From NCBI GenBank assembly GCA_024516035.1, contig CM044961.1, forward strand, positions 16,233,756 to 16,297,755: a stretch of DNA of 64,000 nucleotides, given 5' to 3'. A program made the position numbers and the translations under genes. The notes beneath the pieces were generated by a model that saw only the letters and a list, made by a program, of their open reading frames with translations, searched no databases and was not told the DNA's origin. Shown here piece by piece: positions 35,011 through 44,110 of this stretch; the first letter of the stretch is position 1, and each line of letters opens with the position of its first letter. Source of the DNA: Bactericera cockerelli (lineage: Eukaryota > Arthropoda > Insecta > Hemiptera > Triozidae).

Positions 35011-35880
35011 GATAACGTTCAACATTAGGAGGTACGATTCCCAGCAAGTGGAGGGTAAAACCCCAGTCATAAATGTTATTCAGGACTTCTCAATGAATGT
35101 AGAATAATAACATATACTGTTCACAGTTTAGACTAGGAGGCTAGGGGCCAAATTATGAATCAGGATTAAAGTTAATCTAAGCCTGACACGCTCTCAAGTA
35201 GCAGTTTAGAACCAATCTCAGTGCACTATATCTAATTCTGTGTTCTAATTCGGCCCTATTAGGAGTAACATTGTCACGATGATATGATAATAGAATCCAT
35301 ATTATTATTGTTGTATTGGCGGGCGTCCCTTATTATTATTATACTTGACATCTTGACACCGGGAATCGGACTGTTGGTATTTCCGAACGTCTGGACTCTG
35401 GAGTAGTACTGCCAGAATAACTCTTCAACCAATACAAAAAAAAAACATGAACTAGAGGGAAGCAGAAGAAAGAAAAAATCATCATATTTTAGGTCAGTTT
35501 AAACAGTTTTTTTTTTTTTTTTTTCATTTGAGCCCTGAATGCCCAATGTCTCAAAGAAAATCAGAATAATAATATAGGAGGATTAAATTTATTTATTTAT
35601 TCATACAGTTGAACATGGATATAGATAACTTTTTTTTCATATAGATAACTGAATACAAGACAACGATTGGATATAACAGGTCAACTCTCTATAAGGGAAA
35701 ATAACCTCTTTAAAAGAGAAACTTGGATACCAGAGAAAATAATTCCGATCCATTGGGTTCTCTGGGTTTGATGGCAGAGATTGCCTCAGGCAATAATCAC
35801 GCCCTTTGTCAATATTATTCTTGTCAATAAAGAGTTATTATTATTATTATATTCTCTTGCATTCGGGATCGACAGCAATT
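35010..35880. other. Repeat-rich spacer before secreted gene 3
   Basis: Holds a 5S-SINE tail fragment (about 35035-35080), a poly(T) run near 35510, a dispersed repeat at 35640-35765 (TCTATAAGGGAAAATAACCT, also at 60780) and a retroelement tail at 35765-35850. No gene is seen. Confidence 0.5.
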
Positions 35881-35900
35881 TCCTGGAGTCTAGGCGCGGT

Positions 35901-36119
35901 CTAGCCGCAGCCGAGACAACCACCAAAGCCGAGGGAGTTGCTCTGAACCAGGACTGTGTCGCTGCGGCCCACCATCACTGGCTTTGAGCCATTCCTGCCG
36001 GCCGTCTGGTTTACTGCTGACGACGGGACAGCAGCACCTTCAGTCACATTGTCTTGACAGAAAACCATCTGACAGAGCAGGGCCACGCCCAACACAACAC
36101 CCAGCACTTTGGTCGCCAT
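35901..36119 (-). CDS. Small secreted protein 3 (GFGGCLGC-box family)
   Basis: One exon, 72 residues from the ATG at 36119. An in-frame upstream ATG (36197) lies 5' of the likely initiator (TTCAGTTC, 36175-36180), so I reject it. Signal peptide MATKVLGVVLGVALLCQM..., QDNVTE sequon, a short middle (GAAVPSSAVNQTAGRNGSKP) with two more sequons, then VGRSDTVLVQSNSLGFGG and CLGCG, where the chain stops. It is the shortest member and shows that the box alone can be the C-terminus. The 3' flank shares ATTTCCTGGAGTC with gene 4. Confidence 0.82.
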   Translation of the reverse strand: MATKVLGVVLGVALLCQMVFCQDNVTEGAAVPSSAVNQTAGRNGSKPVMVGRSDTVLVQSNSLGFGGCLGCG

Positions 36120-36174
36120 TATTATTGGATTATTGGAACACTGATGAAACTTGAACGTTCGACTTGTCGCCTTG

Positions 36175-36284
36175 AACTGAAATAAGTTAAATTCCATTTT
36201 CGCTGATTTTTTTATATTTTCACTAGAATTTTCCTGGTTAACCTTTATCAGATTTGACCATTTGTAATTCTTGGAAACTAAGAT
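36175..36284 (-). promoter_or_regulatory. Promoter of secreted gene 3
   Basis: TATAAAAAAA (first T at 36216), initiator TCAGTT (36175-36180; spacing about 38, longer than in genes 1 and 2) and the shared AATTCTTGGAAACTAAGAT at 36266-36284. A further block (TCAGATTTGACCATTTG) is shared with the gene 5 promoter. Confidence 0.6.
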
Positions 36285-36509
36285 AAGTGCTGGAATTTTA
36301 ATTACCTTTCGTCGGACAGAATATTTAATTACTTACCCATTTAATGCAATGACATCATCAGATAGGTTTAGTATAAAGTTTACTTTCGGCGTAAAACCCT
36401 AACTTAATTTTAATACCTAAACATAAACCAAGTGAAACTGCTTTTTGATTAACTTCAAGTCATTATTGTGGCACATGCAATTACGAAACAAATTTTATCT
36501 TACTCATAA

Positions 36510-36757
36510 TCTATACTTATATAAGAGAGTTTCACTTACTGACTGACTGACTGACTCACTCACTGATTCATCACTGTTTCTCCGAACTGGTAAGTCCTAG
36601 GAAGCTGAAATTTGGTAGGTAGCTTTTTCTTATAGTCTAAATGTGCAATAAGACGGGATTTTTCGAAATTCCCACTACAACACCTGCCATTGGCGAAAAA
36701 GGATTTTTTGCTTTCACGGCCATGCCTCGGCCCGCAAAGCGGGCGACAGCCCGCTAG
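36510..36757 (+). mobile_element. Helitron-like non-autonomous element
   Basis: Starts TCTATACTTATATAAG and ends CCCGCTAG, with A immediately 5' and T immediately 3', the Helitron A^T insertion pattern. It contains a (GACT)n run. Confidence 0.55.
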
Positions 36758-37029
36758 TCTTTTATATTTATGACTAGCTGGTTAAACCCGCCGCTTCGCC
36801 AGCCCATCAAACACCCACCCACATATACACACACACCCACACACAGACACACCACACACACCGAAATTCGCTCTCATGCGTTGGAGCTTGGAGTAGGCAC
36901 CTACTCTCTCGCCGTTGTGTTGTGGGCGTGTCATATGAACAGCTTCGGTGACGGCACGCTTTCGCTAATGAATCATTATTGGACCGAGAAATTCCGATAA
37001 CTGGAAAATGGTAGTAGAAAATTTACTTT

Positions 37030-37745
37030 TTATTAATTTTCTAGCTAGTTTGACTCTGGTTTAGGGGGGGTCAACTCTCATGAAAAATTTTCTATCTCTT
37101 ACCGTTTGGGCTGTAGTATTGTAAACAGACTAAGTCAAGGGGTCATAGTCAGAGACAGCCAGACACTCACAGATTTGAGTTTTATATACAGGGTGATCCC
37201 TAAACATGGGGACAACGGCCTACTGATGATTCATTGAACCATTTCCAACAAAAAATATGCCCATACAAAGAGGTCGATCTCCCTTAGTTTCGAAGATAAC
37301 CGCCATTTTGTAGTTTTTTTTTGAAGAAAACAGACTTGCCCTCAGTTCTAGTGCAATAACTTATATTTCACTACATCTTGAAAAGAAATTAATTTTATTT
37401 TTGTAATTTGCACAAAATTTCACACCTAAAATCATCATCGCAACATGCTAGAAATAAACCCTTACCTGTTTCTAAGAGACAAACTGATCCAGAGTTTGGT
37501 GGTTGCAGTTTTTCCGTCACACTTTGTAGTTGATTTTCTAGAAAATTTTCCCGGGTGGAAATCTGGAACTCTTTTGTAAAAACATGTCTGTTTTGTTTCC
37601 TAACATTAGACACCTCGATCATTGAAATCGGACAAGTGAAACCGGAGAAAAGACGCAGGATTGGGTGGAGGGTAACACCCCCGTCGTGATATGACCATGC
37701 TATCGAAAGTAACGTTAAATCAAAAATGAAGATCAAAATGCTGAG
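37030..37745. other. Spacer, no supported gene
   Basis: A 113-codon minus frame (37395-37736) begins with a SINE-tail word (SYHDGGVTLHP, also at 41300-41470) and has no recognisable domain; I do not call it. Confidence 0.45.
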
Positions 37746-37839
37746 TTACGTATATGGATCAGCAGTTCTGAGTTTCTGAATCAAGAATTTATTGATGAGG
37801 CAATCGAGGCACATTAGCTTTGAATATTTCACTGGAAAC

Positions 37840-37985
37840 TCACAAACCAGCTACCCCAATTAACCTCACCGAGCGTGGGTTGAACGGGATCACCCCATGC
37901 AAGTCCTAACCTCACTTGGCGTTGCTCAACATCAGTAACAAAACGATAACTGGTACCATCTTCGTACAGTAGCCAACGTACTATT
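37840..37985 (-). repeat. 5S-derived SINE, degenerate, antisense
   Basis: Body words AACTCACAAACCAGCTACCC and TAACCTCACC, followed by CGTTGCTCAACATCAGTAAC and AACTGGTACC, antisense to the 5S head. Confidence 0.55.
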
Positions 37986-38079
37986 GGCGCTGACTTACAT
38001 ACCCTTTGAAAAATACAATTATAGGTACAGATAAACTTTTCGATTGATTAAAATCCATGGATTTTTTTTATTTGAGGTA

Positions 38080-38334
38080 TCTCTATATATAATTATAAAA
38101 CAGAAAAAAGGACTACCTACCTACCTACCTATGTTTGTTTGTTTGTCCGGAGTTGTTTAGCCAAAACGGTAAGAGATAGCGAAAAATGTCTCAGAATTGA
38201 CCCCCCCAAAACCATTATCGCTTTGTGCAGAAAAATTATAAAAAGTTCAAAAAGGCATTGCTGTCCAGCAGTACGGCCATGCCTTAGTAAATTTGAAATT
38301 TAGTCCCGTTGCAAAGCACGGGCAAACGGCTAGT
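38080..38334 (+). mobile_element. Helitron-like element, copy 1 of an inverted pair
   Basis: Starts TCTCTATATATAATTAT and ends ACGGCTAG. A 3' hairpin (CCCGTTGCAAAGCACGGG) lies about 7 bases before CTAG. Flanked by A and T, as Helitrons are. Contains a (CTAC)n run. Confidence 0.65.
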
Positions 38335-38407
38335 AAACTATAAAACAACAAAATACCTAATACCTATATGTAGGTATGAATGAAACACGAGTCAATTTTA
38401 TTATTTA

Positions 38408-38659
38408 CTAGCCGTTTGCCCGTGCTTTGCAACGGGACTAAATTTCAAATTCTAAGGCATGGCCGTACTGCTGGACAGCAATGCCTTTTAGAACTTTTTA
38501 TAATTTTTCTGGACAAAGCGATAATGGTTTTGGGGGTCAATTCTGAGACATTTTTCGCTATCTCTTACCGTTTTGGCTAAACAACTCCGGACAAACAAAC
38601 ATAGGTAGGTAGGTAGGTAGGTAGGTAGGTAGTCCTTTTTTCTGTTTTATATATAGAGA
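38408..38659 (-). mobile_element. Helitron-like element, copy 2, inverted
   Basis: Reverse complement of 38080-38334 with a longer (GGTA)n microsatellite; the A/T flanks are again correct. The two copies face each other across 73 bp. Confidence 0.65.
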
Positions 38660-38995
38660 TTATAAAAAAAAACATTGAATAGGTACCTACAATGAGTGTA
38701 AAATAAGAAAAAAATCATAATAATTCTAAAACCACCAGTGTTGAACGTGTTGATAAACAACTTTACCTGCAGTGTGGACGTGTTGAAAATTTAGGTGGGA
38801 ATGGTGCAGTGTTTATCAATGTTGTTAAACAACCGGAGTGAGGATGATTTTAAACAAAGGAGTCGGTAATCCGTATTTTTTTTTTAAATAATATAATATT
38901 AAGTGTATATGTATAAATCGGTTCGTGTAAAGATACACTGCCGTGCTTGCTGGAACATGGCCTGGCGTACTAATTTCCTGGAGTCAAGGTGCGTT

Positions 38996-39950
38996 TTATC
39001 TGCAGCCAAGACATCCTCCGAAGCCCATGGAGTTACTCTGAAGCAGGAGTGTGTCGTTGAGACCCGGAACTGATGACTTTCTTGAGCTGTTCCTGCCTTC
39101 TAGCTCACCCCTTTCATGGATATGTTCTGGCTTGTATTCTTCTTCTGACGAGGATGAGCTATCAGAAGACTCAGTGGTCGTTGTTACCTTTTTCCAAGGG
39201 GGATGGTTTGTCGTGTGTGTGGGGTTCTGTGGCTTGAATCGACCACAAATAATGAATTGGAATCTTATACTTAAACTTGAAACTTGAAAGAAAAATACTT
39301 GTATGTTGAAAATGAAAAGAATTGCATTTTTATTGAGAAAACTTTTTGACTTGAGAAAATTGTAGGAAATTTGGAAGCCTATCAACGTTATTTATCAACA
39401 GTGATGTGGAAACATCGAGCTCGTTGATCTCGCGAGTTTTACTTCGGGAAATGTTACTGACCGCGAGGATAGAAATCAGTTTCCGCGAATATTTAAATCA
39501 CCAGAACCAAACAGTGTGTTCTTCCGAAGAGGATGAGCTATCAGAAGACTCGGTGGTGGTGGTTACGTTTTTTCCAAGGGGGATGGTTTGTCGTATGTTC
39601 TTCTGACGAGGATGAGCTATCAGAAGACTCAGTGGTCGTGGTTACGTTTTTCCAAGGGGATGGTTTGTCGTGTGTTCTTCTGACGATGATGAGCTATCAG
39701 AAGACTCGGTGGTGGTGGTTACGTTTTTCCAAGGGGGATGGTTTGTCGTGTGTTCTTCTGACGAGGATGAGCTATCAGAAGACTCGGTGGTAGTGGTCAC
39801 GTTTTTCCAAGGGGGATGGTTTGTCGTGTGTTCTTCTGACGAGGATGAGCTATCAGAAGACTCAGTGGTCGTGGTCACATTCCCATGACAGAACACCATC
39901 TGACAGATCAGGGCTACGCCCAACCCAACACTCAGCACTTTGGTCGCCAT
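38996..39950 (-). CDS. Small secreted protein 4, mucin-like repeats, frame disrupted
   Basis: Signal peptide MATKVLSVGLGVALICQM... and an NVT sequon, followed by five tandem 78-base units (26 codons; TTTTESSDSSSSSEEHTTN...) at about 39510-39880. A 265-bp stretch (39243-39508), either an intron or an insertion, comes next. A sixth partial unit then leads into an acidic segment with NSS and NDT sequons and the family box (LLLQSNSMGFGG, CLGCR) ending at 38996. In unit 3 a missing C in CCCCC gives an early stop; in unit 4 an extra A would restore the frame. The low-complexity array makes assembly error plausible; a real pseudogene cannot be excluded. The Ser/Thr/acidic repeats suggest a heavily O-glycosylated product. 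Confidence 0.65.
39510..39880 (-). repeat. 78-bp coding tandem repeat of secreted gene 4
   Basis: Five units, each containing GAGTCTTCTGATAGCTCATC and ACAAACCATCCCCCTTGG. The plus-strand frames across it are shadows. Confidence 0.85.
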
Positions 39951-40571
39951 TGATTAACAGTTTTCTAACACTGATCAAACTTGAACGATCAGCTCAGTGC
40001 TCTGAAACTGAAATGAAAATAGTTCGATAGTCAAGTACGCCGGAATTTTATTGATTAATATTTTAAAATTTCTTATCCTATAATGAGGAAAGTATTGTAT
40101 TTAAGACTAATATCAGCTGAAAATTCGACGAAAACCTTTTTTTAATGTCTGTAACTGTAACTCTACCCAATCATTATAATTAACTTTATAGAAAAAGTAC
40201 TTTTTTATGTATTCAAAATATTATCTATTAGTTAAATAATGTATTACGCAGTTGTAGGTGCGACGAATTTTAATTTGAATATTATAAAAGTTTCGATTGT
40301 TGTAGGTACTTAGGTTTAATGTTTATTGTACCTACTTTTCCATCAGGAAATCCCCTTCAAATGTTTGATGATTACGAATTAGATATGTATAAAATAGAAT
40401 TTTGTACCTACCGATCTAAAAATTTTGTTGCATTTTTAAAATTCGTATCTACGAGTAGGTATTATTGTTGCATTTATAAAATTGGGATTAACGAGTAGGT
40501 AATATTAATTTATTATTCTCCTTAGAACGAAATTAAAGGTAATTAAAATTCGAGCAATTACGAATAATAAC

Positions 40572-40720
40572 ACTTATCTCAGTTTCCAATAAGGCCAAAT
40601 GGTCAAATCTGATGAAGGTTTGCCAGTAAAATTCTAGTAATAATAATAATAAAATACCGCGAAAATCTAATTTAGCTTGTTTTAGTTCAAAGCGACAAGT
40701 GTTCAGTACTGAAGGTTATT
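40572..40720 (+). promoter_or_regulatory. Upstream region of secreted gene 5
   Basis: Shares ordered blocks with the gene 3 promoter: ATCTCAGTTTCCAAT (40576-40590), AAATGGTCAAATCTGAT, AAATTCTAGT and TTAGTTCAAAGCGACAAG. The region between genes 4 and 5 (39951-40851) is a divergent promoter region. Confidence 0.6.
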
Positions 40721-41218
40721 TTTACAAGGAAAAATCCATACTTTTTTTATACTTTTTAAACCTTGTGAAGTAAAGGTTATTTTTACAAGGAAAATTCAGA
40801 GTCTATGTATAAAGGTTGTGTAACCTTGTGTGCCGTCTGGGGTGTTAATCAATGGCGACCAAAGTGCTGAGTATTGTGTTGGGCGTGGCCCTGATCCGTC
40901 AGATGGTTTTCTGTCTAGACAATGTGACCACGACCAGTACAACAACTGAGTATTCTGATAGCTACTCCTACTCCTCCTCCTCTTCCTCCTCATCGGAAGA
41001 AGAATACTACTTCGATGCAATGGATGGGCTGGATGTCTGGCTTCGGCAGATGTCCGGGCTGCGGCGCTGATGCGCAGCCAAAAAAAAAAAAAAAAAAAAA
41101 AAACGATACCAAAGAAGTTGCCACCTGTACCTACTACCTGCAGCCTAATATCAGCCGCCTCCCATGGGGGCTGCTATAACCAATATCAATGGATATCATA
41201 AGATCCATAACTTGAGAT

Positions 41219-41470
41219 TTAGAGGTTCAAGTTAGCCAGCGTCGATGGCGCGTTGAATGCACCGGTTCTCGTTGGATCACCGAAGTTAAGCAACGTCCAG
41301 CGAGGTGAAGACTTCGTGATGCTGGCATTCCGGGTTCCGGCCCAACCCAGGCTGGGTGAGGTTAATGTGGGTAGCAGGTTTGTGAGTTTCCTGCGAATGG
41401 AGGGTAACACCCCCGTCGTGATATGACCATGCAGTTGAAAGCGATGTTAAAAACCAAGAAAAAAAATAAG
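41219..41470 (+). repeat. 5S-rRNA-derived SINE inserted in gene 5
   Basis: 41237-41325 matches the 5S rRNA pattern: GCGTTGAATGCACCGGTTCT, then GATCACCGAAGTTAAGCAAC. The SINE body (CCAGGCTGGGTGAGGTTAAT, GGAGGGTAACACCCCCGTCG) follows. Other copies or pieces are at 18690, 34790, 35035, 37840, 42395, 47405 and 56090. Confidence 0.8.
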
Positions 41471-41509
41471 GCAATTTTCTGATTATGTTTAATATGTATA
41501 GTGGAAAGA

Positions 41510-41706
41510 AACCACCAGGTGAGGTTAATGCTCAAAGCATTTTCTACCACCTAACCCTCAGAGTCTTATTATTATGTGGTGACAAACTCAAATTAATGAG
41601 GAAAAATTCGTGCAGTGGGTGGGATTCGAACCAACGGATCCCTACGCTACCTGGATTACCAGACTAGCGCGTTAACCACTTGACTACCAGTGCACCGCTA
41701 TAGACG
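41510..41706 (-). repeat. SINE family D (tRNA-derived)
   Basis: Reverse orientation: head complementary to ACTGGTAGTCAAGTGGTTAA, B box inverse GGGATTCGAACCAACGG, and body TAACCCTCAGAGTCTTATTA. It lies directly behind the 5S SINE and is part of the same insertion. Confidence 0.75.
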
Positions 41707-42069
41707 TGTGACTACCAGCGCTATAGACGATATTAATGCCTTCATTGAAATAAATGATGCTCAATACGTAGATATTTAAAGCTTCCAAGATAACGTCAGA
41801 ATCATGTTCTTCTAGAATAGATATAATATGTACCTATGATATAATATGTGCAGCTGTATAACATGTACCTATGTCCAAATATTGTCAATAAAAAGGCAAC
41901 TTGATGCGATTAAAATTAAAAAAAAAAAAAAAAAAAAATGGATACTATTTTTTTATTTTTTCTAATAATGGGCTAGAAAATAATATTTTTACTATCAATC
42001 GCATGTTATAAATACTCAATCTTGAATTTCTAGCTGCGGCTGAGTAACTTTAGAATTACTTAACCCTAG

Positions 42070-42175
42070 TCTGTCCCGGTAGCTCAGTGGTAAAGGCGGC
42101 TCCTGCTAGTTCAGGCTGTTCCCAGCTACTAAAACTTGTTTTTTTGTAGTTTCCCTTTTGGGACAGAATATAATA
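42070..42175 (+). repeat. SINE family B fragment
   Basis: TGTCCCGGTAGCTCAGTGGT, then AAAGGCGGCTCCTG; truncated before a B box. Confidence 0.6.
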
Positions 42176-42214
42176 TTTTAGAAAGCTAGAAAAACCTAGA
42201 CGTAGATTGATTTC

Positions 42215-42395
42215 GATGTTAGTCAAGAGGTTAAAACTATGGTCTGGTAATCCAAGTAGCGTAGATATCCGTTGGTTCGAATCCCATCCAGTGCATGATT
42301 TTTTCCTCATTAATTTGATTTTGTGACCACATAATAATAAGACCCAGAGGGTTAGGTGGTAGAAAATGCTTTGAGCATTAACGTCGCCTCTTCAT
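42215..42395 (+). repeat. SINE family D
   Basis: GGTCTGGTAATCCAAGTAGC, GTTGGTTCGAATCCCATCC (B box) and the body with GACCCAGAGGGTTAGGTGGT. Confidence 0.7.
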
Positions 42396-42485
42396 CTCGA
42401 TGGACGTTGCTTAACTTCGGTAATCCTACGAGAACCGGTACATTCAACGCACTATCGACGCTGGCGAAGCATTACCTTAATCACG
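42395..42485 (-). repeat. 5S-derived SINE head, antisense
   Basis: GGACGTTGCTTAACTTCGGT, then ACGAGAACCGGTACATTCAA and CGCACTATCGACGC is the reverse complement of the 41237-41325 head. It again adjoins a family D SINE, in the mirror arrangement of 41219-41706. Confidence 0.7.
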
Positions 42486-42673
42486 TACAAACCGGTTAAT
42501 GGTACCCATTACTCTGTTTTAAAAAAAGTTATTCAAATTCGAGCGAATTCAATCTAACTTCTAAGTACCTACCTATAATGTATATTTTATGTTTCAGGGA
42601 ATTTTCAGCAGTTAAAAGTCAAACCTGAAAAACGTGTGTCCATAAAATTTGCGTACTGTCAGATTAGGTAACT

Positions 42674-42737
42674 TATAAAACACACGCGCCAATCGAGAGT
42701 TGCTTCTTTAGATTCGAAGCACTGAAACAAACATTCC
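42674..42737 (+). promoter_or_regulatory. TATA box and short leader of secreted gene 6
   Basis: TATAAAA at 42674-42680 would place transcription start near 42705 and leave a leader of about 33 bases. The surrounding sequence does not match the promoters of genes 1-3 even though the coding sequence of gene 1 does. Confidence 0.6.
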
Positions 42738-43193
42738 ATGGATACCGAACTACTGAGTGTTGTGTTGGGCGTGGCCCTGCTCTGTCAGATGGTGTTCTGT
42801 CAAGACAATGTGACCGAGACTGATTCTAAAAATGAATGGGACGGTGTGGCAAAAGCCTCCCCAGAAGATCATGAGACGCGGGACTTACTGGTCGGCAAGC
42901 ACGGACCGCCAAAGACAGTGGTGGGCCGCAGTGATGTAGTCCTGGTCCAGAGCAACTCTCTTGGCTTCGGCGGGTGTCTCGGCTGCCGTTCTGGTGCCGG
43001 CGACGGCGGCGCTGCAAGTGGCGGCGCTGCAAGTGGTGGCGGTGCAGCGGCGGGGTCACCACCGTCCCCAAGCAACGCTGAGCCACCACAGCCCCTCCTA
43101 CCTGCAGCCAATGAGCCGCCTCCTATGGGGGCCGCTATAGACGAGATCAACGCCTTCGAGGAAACGAATGATGCCGAATACGTGGAAATTTAA
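42738..43193 (+). CDS. Small secreted protein 6, full-length family member
   Basis: One exon, 151 residues, the longest undisrupted member. The signal peptide starts MDTELLSVVLGVALLCQM, then the QDNVTE sequon and an acidic middle identical in nearly all positions to gene 1 (residues 22-62), then the box VVGRSDVVLVQSNSLGFGG and CLGC. Unlike genes 1-4 it continues with a Gly/Ala-rich linker (about residues 82-103), a Pro-rich stretch (PPSPSNAEPPQPLLP) and an acidic tail ending NDAEYVEI. Gene 5 preserves remnants of the same tail, so this may be the ancestral layout. The tail portion is strikingly GC-rich. Secreted by prediction; function unknown. Confidence 0.82.
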   Translation: MDTELLSVVLGVALLCQMVFCQDNVTETDSKNEWDGVAKASPEDHETRDLLVGKHGPPKTVVGRSDVVLVQSNSLGFGGCLGCRSGAGDGGAASGGAASGGGAAAGSPPSPSNAEPPQPLLPAANEPPPMGAAIDEINAFEETNDAEYVEI

Positions 43194-43812
43194 CCTGAAT
43201 CTTCTAAAAAATCTAAGCTTCAGATGGCTAGAACATCATATTTTTAAATTTTTGTTAATCTTTGTTTATTTTGTTTTATTTTGATAATCGCATGTTATTA
43301 AAAAAAAAAAAAAAAATCACCTAGTAAAAATATTAGAAAAAATTATGAATCTAGAACACCTTCATTAAAGGTCGAATTATGAAACAGGATTAATAAATTT
43401 TAGTGGATTATCCTTAACTTTCACCTTGACAACAACTGTAGAGGTCATAATCTAAGCCGGGGATCGAATTATGATTGTAAGAAGAAAATTTGCAAAGTAA
43501 TTTTGTATTACGAAATAAAATTGTACATTTAATAAATGTATTCTTTATTTACATACAGTTTAACATGAAAAAATTACAACAGTGGTTTCATAAAAATAAT
43601 AGTGAAAACTGTGACATAAAATATTCTTTGAATAATGTAAAATAAAAGTTTGCAATTATCATGACATCCTAGAGACTTCCATCATGTTATTCCTATGGAA
43701 TCGATTCAATATCCGCGATATAATTAAATCGGCAAATTCACAACAATGGTTATGGAAAATGAAATTTCAACCAAACATAAGTTCAGTTTTCTAATCTGAG
43801 TGTGCCCTCACA
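43194..43812. other. 3' flank of secreted gene 6
   Basis: Short poly(A) run at about 43299-43315, otherwise AT-rich without recognised content. Confidence 0.45.
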
Positions 43813-44110
43813 CTAACACTTTGAGCCCATGAATACCATATATGACTCTCAGCTGACATTTCACAAAAGACATGAGTACCATATATGACCCTCACCCGAA
43901 ATTTGACTGTGGACATGAGTACTCTATATGGTATTTACGACCTTCATTTATTTGAAGACATGAGCACTCCTCGTGGTATTCGTTTCCATGTGTTTCTCTT
44001 AGGGAATAGGTTCTAGTGGTCCTTGGGAGCAATGTATGAGTGTTGGGTTCTGAAATTTGAGGTCCCTCGGGCTCACTCGCCGATCCCAGCTCTGGGGCTC
44101 AAAGTGTTAA
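43813..44110. mobile_element. TTAA MITE B
   Basis: TIRs (C)TAACACTTTGAGCCC and GGGGCTCAAAGTGTTAA; one flank is CTAA instead of TTAA. The interior repeats ACCATATATGAC-type words. Confidence 0.7.

Larger units (their letters stand above)
40852..41779 (+). pseudogene. Small secreted protein 5, frameshifted and split by a SINE
   Basis: An intact-looking frame at 40852-41070 has the signal peptide (MATKVLSIVLGVALIRQM...), the DNVT sequon and a Ser/Tyr/Glu-rich middle. The family box is present only in another frame (about 41030-41060, GFGRCPGCGADAQP), so a frameshift precedes it. Homology to the tail of gene 6 then begins (CTACTACCTGCAGCC...), is broken at 41178 by a 540-bp SINE composite with a GCTATA duplication, and resumes at 41721-41779, ending INDAQYVDI and TAA where gene 6 ends NDAEYVEI. 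A poly(A) run (41082-41103) lies inside. It is probably non-functional, though the first 72 residues could still be secreted. Confidence 0.7.

Noticed and set aside
37395..37736. 113-codon minus frame
   Set aside because: It starts in a SINE tail, has no domain, and has no splice or promoter support.
39051..39888. Several plus-strand open frames opposite secreted gene 4
   Set aside because: They are the antisense of the 78-bp coding repeat; the minus strand carries the signal peptide and the family box.
42826..43150. Two minus-strand open frames (Arg/His- and Ala/Pro-rich)
   Set aside because: Shadows of the GC-rich Gly/Ala tail of secreted gene 6.
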